From contig NZ_VCKX01000106.1 of the NCBI RefSeq assembly GCF_005889725.1, positions 1-37,843 of the forward strand: a DNA stretch of 37,843 nucleotides, read 5' to 3'. Made by a program: the position numbers and the translations under genes. Positions 22,865 to 30,028 of this stretch are shown piece after piece. The DNA comes from Nonomuraea zeae. Its GTDB lineage: Bacteria; Actinomycetota; Actinomycetes; Streptosporangiales; Streptosporangiaceae. Numbering within the stretch: the first letter of the stretch is position 1; the number at the start of each line of letters is the position of its first letter. The notes under the pieces are model-generated. The model was given only the letters and a program-made list of their open reading frames with translations. It had not been told where the DNA came from and searched no databases.

Positions 22865-23803
22865 GACGAAGACGGTCTTGCCGCGCGCGCCGCCGCCGGC
22901 GATCTCGCGCAACGCGTCCGGCACCCGCTCCAGCGGCACCTGGGACTGGACGCGCACGCGCAGCTGCCCGGCGTCGACCAGGCCGGCCAGCTCGGTCAGG
23001 ATCTGGCCGGTGAGCCGGTTGACGACGTTCACGCCGCGCAGCTCCCTCGCCGCCAGCGCCTCCGGGTCGAGCGCGTGGATCGTGCTGCAGATCACGCCGC
23101 CGGGCCGCAGGACGCCCGCCACGGCGTCGACCTCGCCGCGCGGGGTGACCAGGTCGAGCACGGCGTCGATCCCGCCGGGGTGCGCGGCGAGCACCTGGCC
23201 GGGCAGGTCGCCCTTGGAGTGGTCCACGGTCTCGGCGGCGCCGAGTTCGCGTACGACCTCCTCGTCGCGCGGCCGGGCGGTGGCGATGACGCGGGCGCCG
23301 CGCAGGGCCGCGAGCTGGATCGCCTGCTGGCCAACACCGCCTGTCGCGCCCACGATCAGCACGGTCTGCCCCTCGTCCAGGCGGGCGGCCTCGACCAGGT
23401 CGCGGGCGGTCCCCGTGGCGGTGGGGAGTGCCGCGGCCTGCTCGGCGATCATGCCCTTCGGCATGAGTGCCACCGGCCCGTCCTGTGCCACGACGCCGTA
23501 CTCCGCGTAGGCGCCCAGGCCGCGCGCGGGGTCGGCGAAGCGGCCGTAGACCTCGTCGCCCGGGCGGAAGCCGTCCACCTCGGCGCCCACGGCCGTCACC
23601 ACCCCGGCCGCGTCCTGTCCCATGATCATGGGGAATCGGGGCGACATCCGGTCCTTCATGGCGCCGCTCGCGATCTTCGTGTCGACCGGGTTGTAGCCGG
23701 CGGCGTGCAGGCGTACGAGCAGCTCGCCCGGAAGCGGCTCGGGCTCGGGCGCGTCGATGAGCTCCGGGTCCGCCCCGAAATGGGAAATGGCGATGGCACG
23801 CAT
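22859..23803 (-). CDS. Zinc-independent quinone oxidoreductase-type MDR protein
   Basis: This NADP-dependent medium-chain dehydrogenase/reductase has 314 residues. The GroES-like domain begins at MRAIAISHFGADPEL and includes GYNPVDTKIASG and PMIMGQDAAGVVTAVG without the zinc-ligand cysteines. The Rossmann motif is VLIVGATGGVGQQAIQLA (about 148-165), with TARPRDEE after beta-2 suggesting NADP(H). The substrate is not predictable. ATG 23803 with GGGGAG 5 nt upstream is chosen; the open frame further upstream lies in the divergent promoter. The stop lies in the 25-bp repeat array. Confidence 0.88.
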   Translation of the reverse strand: MRAIAISHFGADPELIDAPEPEPLPGELLVRLHAAGYNPVDTKIASGAMKDRMSPRFPMIMGQDAAGVVTAVGAEVDGFRPGDEVYGRFADPARGLGAYAEYGVVAQDGPVALMPKGMIAEQAAALPTATGTARDLVEAARLDEGQTVLIVGATGGVGQQAIQLAALRGARVIATARPRDEEVVRELGAAETVDHSKGDLPGQVLAAHPGGIDAVLDLVTPRGEVDAVAGVLRPGGVICSTIHALDPEALAARELRGVNVVNRLTGQILTELAGLVDAGQLRVRVQSQVPLERVPDALREIAGGGARGKTVFVV

Positions 23804-23863
23804 GGGCTCTCCCCCGTCTGGCCTGCTGCTGTGACGAGGTAGGCGTTCCCAGCGCCCCGCTCG

Positions 23864-23891
23864 TCCAAGTGGGGCGGGCCCGCCTCTTGGA
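23864..23891. repeat. Nested palindrome between oxidoreductase and endonuclease IV genes
   Basis: A perfect 12-bp palindrome GGCGGGCCCGCC (23873-23884) is flanked by TCCAAG (23864-23869) and CTTGGA (23886-23891). It lies 61 bp upstream of the oxidoreductase start and could be its operator or a hairpin in its leader. Its right part resembles one 25-bp repeat unit in inverted orientation. Confidence 0.5.
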
Positions 23892-23956
23892 GCAAGCTTT
23901 GTCCGGCCCGGCGCCGTGGCCACCCCTGGTCCGGTGGAAACGTCGCAGGCTGCGCC

Positions 23957-23962
23957 TACACT
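23957..23962 (+). promoter_or_regulatory. -10 box of the endonuclease IV gene
   Basis: TACACT ends 10 nt before ATG 23973, giving a leader of about 3 nt or less. No Shine-Dalgarno is present apart from GAGAG immediately downstream of the box. Confidence 0.45.
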
Positions 23963-23972
23963 GAGAGCCATC

Positions 23973-24812
23973 ATGACCCCTACATCCTTGATCGGCGGAC
24001 ACGTGTCCGTGGCGGGCGGCCTGGCGACGGGCGGCCTGGCCTACATGGCCGAGATCGGCGCCGAGATGATCCAGGTGTTCGTCACCAACCCGCGCGGCTG
24101 GGCGCTCACCGAAGGCAAGCCCGAGCAGGACGCCAAGCTGGCCGAGTCGGGCGTCGACACCTTCATCCACGTGCCCTACCTCGTCAACTTCGGCTCGCCC
24201 AGCCCGGAGACGCTGGCCAACTCCATCGCGATCGTCCGCCACACGCTGCGGCGCGGGGTGGCGACCGGCGCCAAGGGCGTCGTGGTGCACACGGGCTCGG
24301 CGGTGACGCAGTCGCGCGACGACGCCTTCCGCCAGCTGCGCGAAAACCTGGTGCCGCTGCTCGACGAGATCCCTGACGGCGGGCCCGACCTGCTGCTGGA
24401 GCCGATGGCCGGCCAGGGCGCCATGCTGTGCGCGACCGTCCAGGACCTGGAGCCCTACCTGGCGGCGCTCGACTGGCATCCGCGGGCCGGCGTCTGCCTC
24501 GACACCTGCCACGCCTTCGCCGCCGGTCACGACCTCGCCGCCGAGGGCGGGGTGCAGGAGACGTTCGACGCCCTGCACCGGATCGCGCCCGGCCGGCTCA
24601 AGCTGATCCACGCCAACGACTCCAAGGACGTGTGCGGCGCCAAGAAGGACCGGCACGAGAACATCGGGGCCGGCCACATCGGCGCCCAGCCGTTCGCCGA
24701 CCTCATGCGCCATCCGGCGGTGGCGGGCGTGCCGATCTGCATCGAGACGCCGGGCAAGGCCCCCAAGCACGCCGAGGACATCACGCTGCTGAAGAAGCTG
24801 CGCGACAACTGA
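23973..24812 (+). CDS. nfo: Endonuclease IV (AP endonuclease)
   Basis: This Zn-dependent TIM-barrel enzyme (279 residues) cleaves DNA 5' to abasic sites in base excision repair. Typical motifs are IGGHVSVAGGLATG at the N-terminus, IQVFVTNPRGW, HVPYLVNFGSPSPE, VVHTGSA with a metal-ligand His, LLEPMAGQG with the Glu ligand, GVCLDTCHAFAAGHD, LIHANDSKD, DRHENIGAGHIG and the closing CIETPGK. All expected metal ligands appear present. ATG 23973 is supported by the nearby -10 box; the upstream open frame to 23916 would overlap the promoter. It is followed by a palindromic hairpin at 24850-24873. Confidence 0.94.
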   Translation: MTPTSLIGGHVSVAGGLATGGLAYMAEIGAEMIQVFVTNPRGWALTEGKPEQDAKLAESGVDTFIHVPYLVNFGSPSPETLANSIAIVRHTLRRGVATGAKGVVVHTGSAVTQSRDDAFRQLRENLVPLLDEIPDGGPDLLLEPMAGQGAMLCATVQDLEPYLAALDWHPRAGVCLDTCHAFAAGHDLAAEGGVQETFDALHRIAPGRLKLIHANDSKDVCGAKKDRHENIGAGHIGAQPFADLMRHPAVAGVPICIETPGKAPKHAEDITLLKKLRDN

Positions 24813-25279
24813 CCGCCGGGCCGTCACGGCTCTTACGGCTTCCACAACGGCCCGGTCGTGATCACGGCCGGGCGACTCTCCGAGCCTGCCGTTCGCGGGC
24901 CGGGCGAAATTCAGCGCCTGTCGTTCGCGGCTGGGCAAAAGCCCCGGCTCTGGTGAAAGCGTGATAGGGACGCCCGCACACGCGATCCGACCGCCCCCCA
25001 ATGGCCGGATCGCGGGCCGGTCACCCGGCCTCGGCGGACGCCCCCTCACGATCGGCATGGCGGACCCTACCCCCCGGTAAAGGGCCCGACAGCCATGGTG
25101 ACCTGCTCGGCCACCGGTGAAGCCCCGCCGCATCAGGCCTGTCGTGAGCCTTCCGGCTCGTCCCCCCGATGCGCCAGGGTGGCTCCGATGCCGAAACACT
25201 ACGGTTGCGATCTTGTGGGCGAAACCCTGTTTATGGACAGCTCGTCGAACGGTCCGTAGTCATCGACATACGGAGAGTG
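24813..25279. other. 467-bp convergent intergenic region
   Basis: Between the stops of nfo and the symporter gene no credible gene is seen. It holds the palindrome at 24850-24873 and a direct repeat in which about 24 bp (GCCTGCCGTTCGCGG and GCCTGTCGTTCGCGG as cores) recurs at 24884 and 24916. ATG 25283 has an upstream GGAGAG, but the frame from it is antisense to the symporter gene and is not considered real. Confidence 0.5.
24850..24873. terminator. Palindromic hairpin after the endonuclease IV gene
   Basis: GCCCGGTCGTG at 24850-24860 and ATCACGGCCGGGC at 24861-24873 form a near-perfect 24-bp palindrome with one G-U pair, 37 bp after the stop codon. Confidence 0.55.
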
Positions 25280-26773
25280 CTAATGCGACGAGCGGTCGTC
25301 CTGGAACGACGAACGGTACGTTCCGGGGCCTGCGAGATGCTCGGGCAAGTGCATCCTGGCCATCAACCGGCCCACCTCCCGCGGCACCCGACCCGGTGTG
25401 ACCAGGGAAATCACTACCATCGCGGCAAAGGCGACCGGCACCGCGACCGGCGCGGGGTGCGAAGCGGGCACGCCCAGCTTCACGCCCGCCTGCTCGCAGA
25501 GCATCAGCGTGGCGGTCACGCCCCCGCCCAGCGCGAACCCGGCCGCCACGCCCGCGTCCGTCAGCCTGCTCCACCAGATGCCCAGCACCAGCAGCGGGCA
25601 GAACGTGGCGGCCGAAAGACTGAGCCCGACCAGCACCAACGCCACCGAGGCCCGCGGGCTGGTGGCCGCGGTCAGGACGAGCGCGGCCAGCAGCACCACG
25701 CCCACGGCCACGCGGAAGGAGCCCGATCCCGTCCTCGTCAGGCAGGACGACACCGCGCCCCCGACCGCCACCAGCACGCCGCCCGTCGTGGCCAGGAAGG
25801 CCGCGAACGCCCCGGCGGCCAGCAGCCCGGTCAGCACGTCGCCCGCGGCCCCAGGAAGCATCCTGGCGGGCAGCAGGAGCACGATCTCGTCCGCTGCCGC
25901 GTCCCGCACGTGTACGTGCCCCAGAACGCCGTACAGGGGCGGGACGAGGCAGAACACCGCCAGCATGACCTGCGTCGCCACGATGGACCGCCTGGCCTCC
26001 CGCCCGTCCGGGCTGGTGTAGACGCGGACGATCACGTGCGGCAGCCCCATCGTGCCCAGCGCGCACGCCAGCAGCACGGCGAGCACCCCGGGCAGCGACG
26101 GGTCGCCGGCACCGGCCAGCCCCGCCTCCCCCGCCCGGTAGGCGCCCTCGAACCAGGTGACGGGCCGGGTGCCCGACATCCACCAGCAGATCGCGCCGAC
26201 GCCGAGGAACACGACCAGCTTCAGCCAGAACTGCGAGGCCTGCACGCTGGTGACGCTCCCGAGCCCCCCGGCCACCGCCACGACCAGCGCCGCCGCCGCG
26301 ACGGCGACCCAGCCGAGCCACGGCGGCAGCCCGGTCAGCAGCCGCACCGCGACCCCGGCCGCGTGCAGCTGGGCGACCAGGAACGTCAGCCCGATCACGA
26401 GGACGAAGCAGGTGGTGAAGCGGCGCAGCCGGGCCGAGCCCAGCCGCCACTGCGCGAAGTCCGGCAGCGTGTACGTCCCCGACCGGCGCAGCGGAGCGAC
26501 CACCAGCGCCAGGACGACGACGAACCCGGCCGCCGCCCCGGCGGGGTACCACAGCATCGGCCCGCCCCTGGTGGCGATGAGCCCCGCCGCGCCCAGGCAG
26601 GCCGCGGCCGAGGTGAACTCCGAGGTGATCGCGGCGCCGTTCCACCACGGGGGGATCGCCCTGGCCGCGGCGGGGAAGTCGGAGACGCCGCGGGAGCGGC
26701 GTGGCCGGGCGGCGCCCGCCATGACGCCCAGAACGAGCACGAAGGCGATCCCGGTGAGCACCGCGACGCTCAT
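25280..26773 (-). CDS. Sodium:solute symporter (SSS family)
   Basis: This transporter of 497 residues has about 13 predicted membrane segments and resembles the acetate/monocarboxylate branch (ActP/MctC-like). Features are the first helix LTGIAFVLVLGVM, AITSEFTSAAACLGAAGLIA in place of the family's S-F/G motif, YTLPDFAQWRLGS, GLGSVTSVQASQFWLK, MGLPHVIVRVYTSPDGREARRS and AFLATTGGVLVAVGGAVSSCL. The cytoplasmic tail is hydrophilic. ATG 26773 overlaps the preceding DUF485-like gene by 4 bp. The pairing with that gene and a LytS/LytTR pair suggests uptake of a small carboxylate such as acetate or pyruvate, induced by its substrate. Confidence 0.88.
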   Translation of the reverse strand: MSVAVLTGIAFVLVLGVMAGAARPRRSRGVSDFPAAARAIPPWWNGAAITSEFTSAAACLGAAGLIATRGGPMLWYPAGAAAGFVVVLALVVAPLRRSGTYTLPDFAQWRLGSARLRRFTTCFVLVIGLTFLVAQLHAAGVAVRLLTGLPPWLGWVAVAAAALVVAVAGGLGSVTSVQASQFWLKLVVFLGVGAICWWMSGTRPVTWFEGAYRAGEAGLAGAGDPSLPGVLAVLLACALGTMGLPHVIVRVYTSPDGREARRSIVATQVMLAVFCLVPPLYGVLGHVHVRDAAADEIVLLLPARMLPGAAGDVLTGLLAAGAFAAFLATTGGVLVAVGGAVSSCLTRTGSGSFRVAVGVVLLAALVLTAATSPRASVALVLVGLSLSAATFCPLLVLGIWWSRLTDAGVAAGFALGGGVTATLMLCEQAGVKLGVPASHPAPVAVPVAFAAMVVISLVTPGRVPREVGRLMARMHLPEHLAGPGTYRSSFQDDRSSH

Positions 26774-27054
26774 CTCTCCAGCCGCTCCGCCCGCCTGAGC
26801 TGCGACACGGCCAGGCCCACCCAGGCGCACTGCACGGCCAGCGACAGCGCCACCCAGGCCCAGGGGGCGGACAGCCACAAGACGATCACCGGTGCGCCCG
26901 CCAGCAGCACGGCCACGGCCGCCACGGTCAGCAGCGCCTGCCGTAACTGCCGCCGCATGATCGCCGCCACGTCGGCCGCGTCCAGCACGTCCGCCCGGCC
27001 GGACACACCGTGCGGGCCGGAGACGCCGGGGCTTCCGTCCGGGGGAGCCGTCAC
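26770..27054 (-). CDS. DUF485-like two-helix membrane protein
   Basis: This small membrane protein (94 residues) has a hydrophilic N-terminus followed by RRQLRQALLTVAAVAVLLAG and WLSAPWAWVALSLAVQCAWV, giving two transmembrane helices, and a basic end (RRAERLER). It occupies the place of YjcH/DUF485 subunits that precede acetate permeases. GTG 27054 with GAGGG 9 nt upstream is preferred over GTG 27072. It overlaps the symporter by ATGA and lies 58 bp after the response regulator. Sequence similarity to DUF485 is weak; context carries most of the assignment. Confidence 0.7.
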   Translation of the reverse strand: MTAPPDGSPGVSGPHGVSGRADVLDAADVAAIMRRQLRQALLTVAAVAVLLAGAPVIVLWLSAPWAWVALSLAVQCAWVGLAVSQLRRAERLER

Positions 27055-27112
27055 GTGACCACGCCCTCGCACGGGCCGGTGACGCGGGAGCAGCCCCCGC
27101 CCGCGCGGCCCG

Positions 27113-27853
27113 TCACGACATCACGCCCCGGTGCTGGCGCACGAGCTGCTCGCGGACCTGGCGGCTGTGCCTCCTGCTGACCGGAAGCGTCTCGGTGCCG
27201 ACCGTCAGCGTCACCCGCCCGCCCTCGAACCGCAGCTCGCTGACGTGCCTGGCCGACACCAGGGTGCTGCGGTGGATCCGGATGAACCCGGCCTCGGACC
27301 AGCGGCGCTCCAGCGCGGCCAGCGACATGCGCACCAGAAAGCTCCCGTCCGCGGTGTGCAGGCGCACGTAGTCGCCCTTGGCCTCGGCGAACCAGACGGC
27401 CTGCTGCGGCACGAACCTGGTGCGCCCGCCCAGCTCCACCGGGATCACGTCGTCCAGCCCCGGCTCCGGGCCGGGCAAGGCGGCGGCCTCCAGCCTGCGC
27501 ACGGCCTCCGACAGGCGCTCGGCCCTGACCGGCTTGAGCAGGTAGTCGACCGCCTCCAGATCGAACGCCTGCACCGCGCACTCCTCGTGCGCGGTCACGA
27601 AGACCAGCCGCGGCGGGCTGGGGAAGCCGCCGACCAGCCGGGCCAGGTCGAGCCCGTCGAGCCCGGGCATCCTGATGTCGAGGAAGACCCCGTCGAGCCG
27701 CTCGCCCCCGCCGATCATCTGGACCATGTCCTGCAGCGCCGCGACGCCGTCGGCCGCGGTCGTCACGTGTTCGATCCGGTCGTCCTGGCGCAACAGGTAG
27801 GCCAGCTCCTCCAGAGCAGGCACCTCATCGTCGACGGCCAGAACTCTCAGCAT
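27113..27853 (-). CDS. LytTR-family response regulator
   Basis: This is a 246-residue regulator. The receiver domain (about 1-120) has VLAVDDEVPALEELAYLL, the phosphoacceptor Asp in GVFLDIRMPGLDG, VFVTAHEECAVQAF and LLKPV. The LytTR DNA-binding domain covers about 145-246 (AKGDYVRLHTADGSFLVRMSL, FIRIHRSTLVSARHV, LPVSRRHSRQVREQL). ATG 27853 precedes the receiver; the few upstream codons to 27889 look non-coding. It lies directly after its sensor kinase gene and before the symporter pair, so it probably activates transport genes in response to an external carboxylate. That is inferred from similarity of layout to pyruvate-sensing LytS-type systems. Confidence 0.92.
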   Translation of the reverse strand: MLRVLAVDDEVPALEELAYLLRQDDRIEHVTTAADGVAALQDMVQMIGGGERLDGVFLDIRMPGLDGLDLARLVGGFPSPPRLVFVTAHEECAVQAFDLEAVDYLLKPVRAERLSEAVRRLEAAALPGPEPGLDDVIPVELGGRTRFVPQQAVWFAEAKGDYVRLHTADGSFLVRMSLAALERRWSEAGFIRIHRSTLVSARHVSELRFEGGRVTLTVGTETLPVSRRHSRQVREQLVRQHRGVMS

Positions 27854-27919
27854 GTCCACCACGCTGCCGTAAGAAGGCAAAGGCCACAAGCGACACGCCA
27901 GCGCAGAGTAAGCATTCGG

Positions 27920-29113
27920 CTACAATGAGCTGAGTTGGGTCTTGGGCACGCGCAGCCGCACCTTGGTGCCCGCGCCCAGCGCCGTCTCCACGACGAGCCC
28001 GTAGCCGTCGCCGTAGATCTGGCGCATCCTCAGGTCCACGTTCGCCAGCCCGATGCCGCTGCCCTCGCGGGCCGGGTCGTCGTCGAGCATCCGCCGCGCG
28101 CACTCCGGGTCCATCCCGGCGCCGTCGTCCTCGACCGTGATGTGCGCCTCGGGGCCGGCGTCGCGCACGACGACCCGCACCTCGCCCCGGCCGCCCTGGC
28201 CGCGCATGCCGTGCTTGATGGCGTTCTCGACGAGCGGCTGCAGGCACAGGAACGGCACGGGCACCGGCAGCACCTCCGGCGCCACCTGCATGCTGAAGCG
28301 CAGCTTGTCGCCGAAGCGGGCGCGTTCGAGCAGCAGGTAGCGATCGACGCAGGTCAGCTCGTCGGCCAGGGTGGTGAAGTCGTGCGCCCTGCGCAGCGCG
28401 TACCGGGAGAAGTCGGCGAAGTCGAGAAGGAGCTCGCGGGCGCGCCTGGGGTTCGTGCGGACGAAGGAGGCGATCGTGGTGAGCGCGTTGTAGACGAAGT
28501 GCGGCGAGATCTGCGCCCGCAGCGCGCGCATCTCGGCCTCCAGCGCGCGCCGCCGCGAGGCGTCGAGGTCGGCCAGTTCGAGCTGGCCGGACACCCAGCG
28601 GGCGACCTCGGTGACGGTGCGCACGAGCGCGGCGCTCACCTCGTCGTCGAAGGCCGCCAGCGCCCCCACGACGGTGCCGTCCACGGTCAGGGGCACCACG
28701 ACGGCCCCGTACGGCTCCCCCGCGAACACCTGCGCCCGCCCGGCCGCCAGCGTGGCGTGGGCATAGGTGAGCACGTCGTCGGTGCACGGACCGTCCCAGG
28801 CCAGCGCGGCGTCGGTCGAGGTGATCGCGACGGCGTGGGTGCCGAGCAGCGTGTGCAGATGGCGCACCGCCTTGCGGGCGGAGTCGCGGTTGAGCCCCGC
28901 GCGAAGGGCCGGGGCCGCCATCGCGGCGATGTGCAGCGTGGTGAACGTCGCCTCGTCCTCCCAGCGGCCCTCGGGCAGGGTGGGACGATGCCACGGAGCC
29001 CGGGCGAGCGCCCCCGCGAGCGTCCCGTCGAGAGCGCCTTTGAGAGCCCATGCCAGGGCGAGGCCCAGGATGAAGGTCAAGGAGGACAGCGCCACGCATG
29101 CGGTGGTCAGCAT
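27920..29113 (-). CDS. LytS-type sensor histidine kinase
   Basis: This kinase (397 residues) has one N-terminal transmembrane helix (ACVALSSLTFILGLALAWAL), a GAF-like sensory segment (about 75-185; AVVVPLTVDGTVVGALAAFDD), a linker coiled coil, and a His_kinase (PF06580) domain with the phosphorylatable His in QISPHFVYNALTTIASFVR. A HATPase domain follows (LQPLVENAIKHGM, EDDGAGMDP, GSGIGLANVDLRM). Unlike classical LytS it lacks the five-helix 5TM domain, so the signal is probably read by the GAF-like region. ATG 29113 is preceded at 7 nt by TACGGT, indicating a leaderless mRNA. It forms a unit with the regulator 66 bp downstream. Confidence 0.9.
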   Translation of the reverse strand: MLTTACVALSSLTFILGLALAWALKGALDGTLAGALARAPWHRPTLPEGRWEDEATFTTLHIAAMAAPALRAGLNRDSARKAVRHLHTLLGTHAVAITSTDAALAWDGPCTDDVLTYAHATLAAGRAQVFAGEPYGAVVVPLTVDGTVVGALAAFDDEVSAALVRTVTEVARWVSGQLELADLDASRRRALEAEMRALRAQISPHFVYNALTTIASFVRTNPRRARELLLDFADFSRYALRRAHDFTTLADELTCVDRYLLLERARFGDKLRFSMQVAPEVLPVPVPFLCLQPLVENAIKHGMRGQGGRGEVRVVVRDAGPEAHITVEDDGAGMDPECARRMLDDDPAREGSGIGLANVDLRMRQIYGDGYGLVVETALGAGTKVRLRVPKTQLSSL

Positions 29114-29120
29114 GCGGGCA

Positions 29121-29126
29121 ACCGTA
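29121..29126 (-). promoter_or_regulatory. -10 box of the LytS-type kinase gene (leaderless)
   Basis: Minus-strand TACGGT (plus-strand ACCGTA) lies 7 nt before ATG 29113. No Shine-Dalgarno is present. Confidence 0.5.
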
Positions 29127-29168
29127 GCCAAGAACGGAGCGTGTTCGAGGGAAAACCGGGCGTGAAGT

Positions 29169-29801
29169 CTAAGGGGGCCCCTCGCCGGGTTCTTCCTGAT
29201 AGGAGTACCTCTGCTCGCTCCACGGGTCGGCGATGTTGTGGTAGCCGCGCTCCTCCCAGAAGCCCCGGCGATCCTCCAGGAGATATTCGATGCCGCGCAC
29301 CCACTTGACGCTCTTCCACGCGTACAGGTGGGGCACCACGATGCGCAGCGGGTAGCCGCGGTCGGGGCTGAGCGGCTTTTCGTCGAGCTCCATGGCGAAC
29401 AGGGTGCCGGGCGCCGAGAGGTCGGACATCCGCAGGTTGGCGCTGTAGCCGTATTCGGCCCAGATCATCACGTGGCGGACGCCCGGGTCGGGCGGGGCGG
29501 CCGCCATGATCGTGGCGGGCGCGACGCCGCGCCACTCGTTGGCCATGAGGGAGAACTTGGTGACGCAGTGGAAGTCGGCGATCACGGTCGTGCGCGGCAG
29601 CAGCTCGAAGTCACTCCAGGTGAAGCAGTGCTCCTCCCCGGAGGCGGTGGCCCCGAAGACGCGGAAGTCCCAGCTCTGCGGCTTGAACTCGGGCACCCTG
29701 CCGTAGTGGATCACGGGGCGGCCGCGTGGGACGTACTGGCCTGGAGGCAGGCGCGACTCCTCCACGATCACTCCCCTCACGCTTCTCGTGTCTTGGGCCA
29801 T
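29169..29801 (-). CDS. Sulfite oxidase-like molybdopterin oxidoreductase
   Basis: This protein (210 residues) is a single oxidoreductase molybdopterin-binding domain (PF00174). The Mo-coordinating Cys is in IADFHCVTKFS (about residue 84). Other conserved parts are RPVIHYGRVPEF, WDFRVFGATASGEEHCFTW, SANLRMSDL, LDEKPLSPDRGYPLRIVVPHLYAWKSVKW and GYHNIADPW. No Tat signal or membrane helix is seen, so it is likely cytoplasmic, unlike MsrP/YedY. The substrate is unknown. ATG 29801 is the only ATG near the domain start; TTG 29867 would reach into the DAHP synthase leader. It is divergent from that leader. Confidence 0.88.
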   Translation of the reverse strand: MAQDTRSVRGVIVEESRLPPGQYVPRGRPVIHYGRVPEFKPQSWDFRVFGATASGEEHCFTWSDFELLPRTTVIADFHCVTKFSLMANEWRGVAPATIMAAAPPDPGVRHVMIWAEYGYSANLRMSDLSAPGTLFAMELDEKPLSPDRGYPLRIVVPHLYAWKSVKWVRGIEYLLEDRRGFWEERGYHNIADPWSEQRYSYQEEPGEGPP

Positions 29802-29845
29802 CCTGCCATCGGATCGGGAGTGCCTCGCGAGCGGGTGCGGTGCGC

Positions 29846-29851
29846 TACCAT
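29846..29851 (+). promoter_or_regulatory. -10 box of the DAHP synthase leader
   Basis: TACCAT ends 8 nt before ATG 29860, placing the transcription start at or just before the leader-peptide start codon. Confidence 0.5.
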
Positions 29852-29859
29852 TGGGGTCT

Positions 29860-29928
29860 ATGCGCAACGCGTTCCTGTTTTGGTATGGCGACGGACCCGA
29901 GTCCGTTCGCCACCTGACGCTGCGCTAG
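29860..29928 (+). CDS. Aromatic leader peptide upstream of DAHP synthase
   Basis: A 22-codon ORF opens at ATG 29860 and ends with TAG 29926-29928. Residues 5-9 are FLFWY (29872-29886), so two Phe, one Trp and one Tyr codon follow in quick succession, all end products of the shikimate pathway that DAHP synthase commits to. A 14-bp intrinsic terminator follows 15 bp after the stop. Internal pairings make an attenuator: hairpin 29890-29907 (GACGGAC/GTCCGTT) and an alternative GGACCCG (29893-29899) with CGGGTCC (29950-29956), which would disrupt the terminator. Ribosome stalling at these codons would favour read-through. Confidence 0.88.
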   Translation: MRNAFLFWYGDGPESVRHLTLR

Positions 29929-29942
29929 CAGACAGGCGAACG

Positions 29943-29983
29943 AAGGCCCCGGGTCCGACAGGACCCGGGGCCTTCTGTGTTTT
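29943..29983 (+). terminator. Attenuator terminator in the DAHP synthase leader
   Basis: AAGGCCCCGGGTCC (29943-29956) and GGACCCGGGGCCTT (29961-29974) form a perfect 14-bp stem with a GACA tetraloop, followed by CTGTGTTTT. This is the strongest intrinsic terminator of the window and lies between the leader ORF and the DAHP synthase start at 30029, so it must be regulated. An 8-bp stem CGTTCGCC/GGCGAACG (29904-29911 with 29935-29942) may form directly before it. Confidence 0.9.
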
Positions 29984-30028
29984 CCGGCCGAAGTTCCCGG
30001 CCGGTTCCAGAGCGAAGGAGAACTTCTG

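Noticed and set aside
22656..25199. Minus-strand open frame of 847 codons over the endonuclease IV and oxidoreductase genes
   Set aside because: It is a shadow of nfo on the opposite strand and of the oxidoreductase in another frame; no recognisable domain.
25169..27058. Plus-strand 629-codon frame, with an internal ATG at 25283 preceded by GGAGAG
   Set aside because: It runs antisense through the whole symporter gene and has shadow composition; the ribosome-binding-like sequence is judged coincidental.
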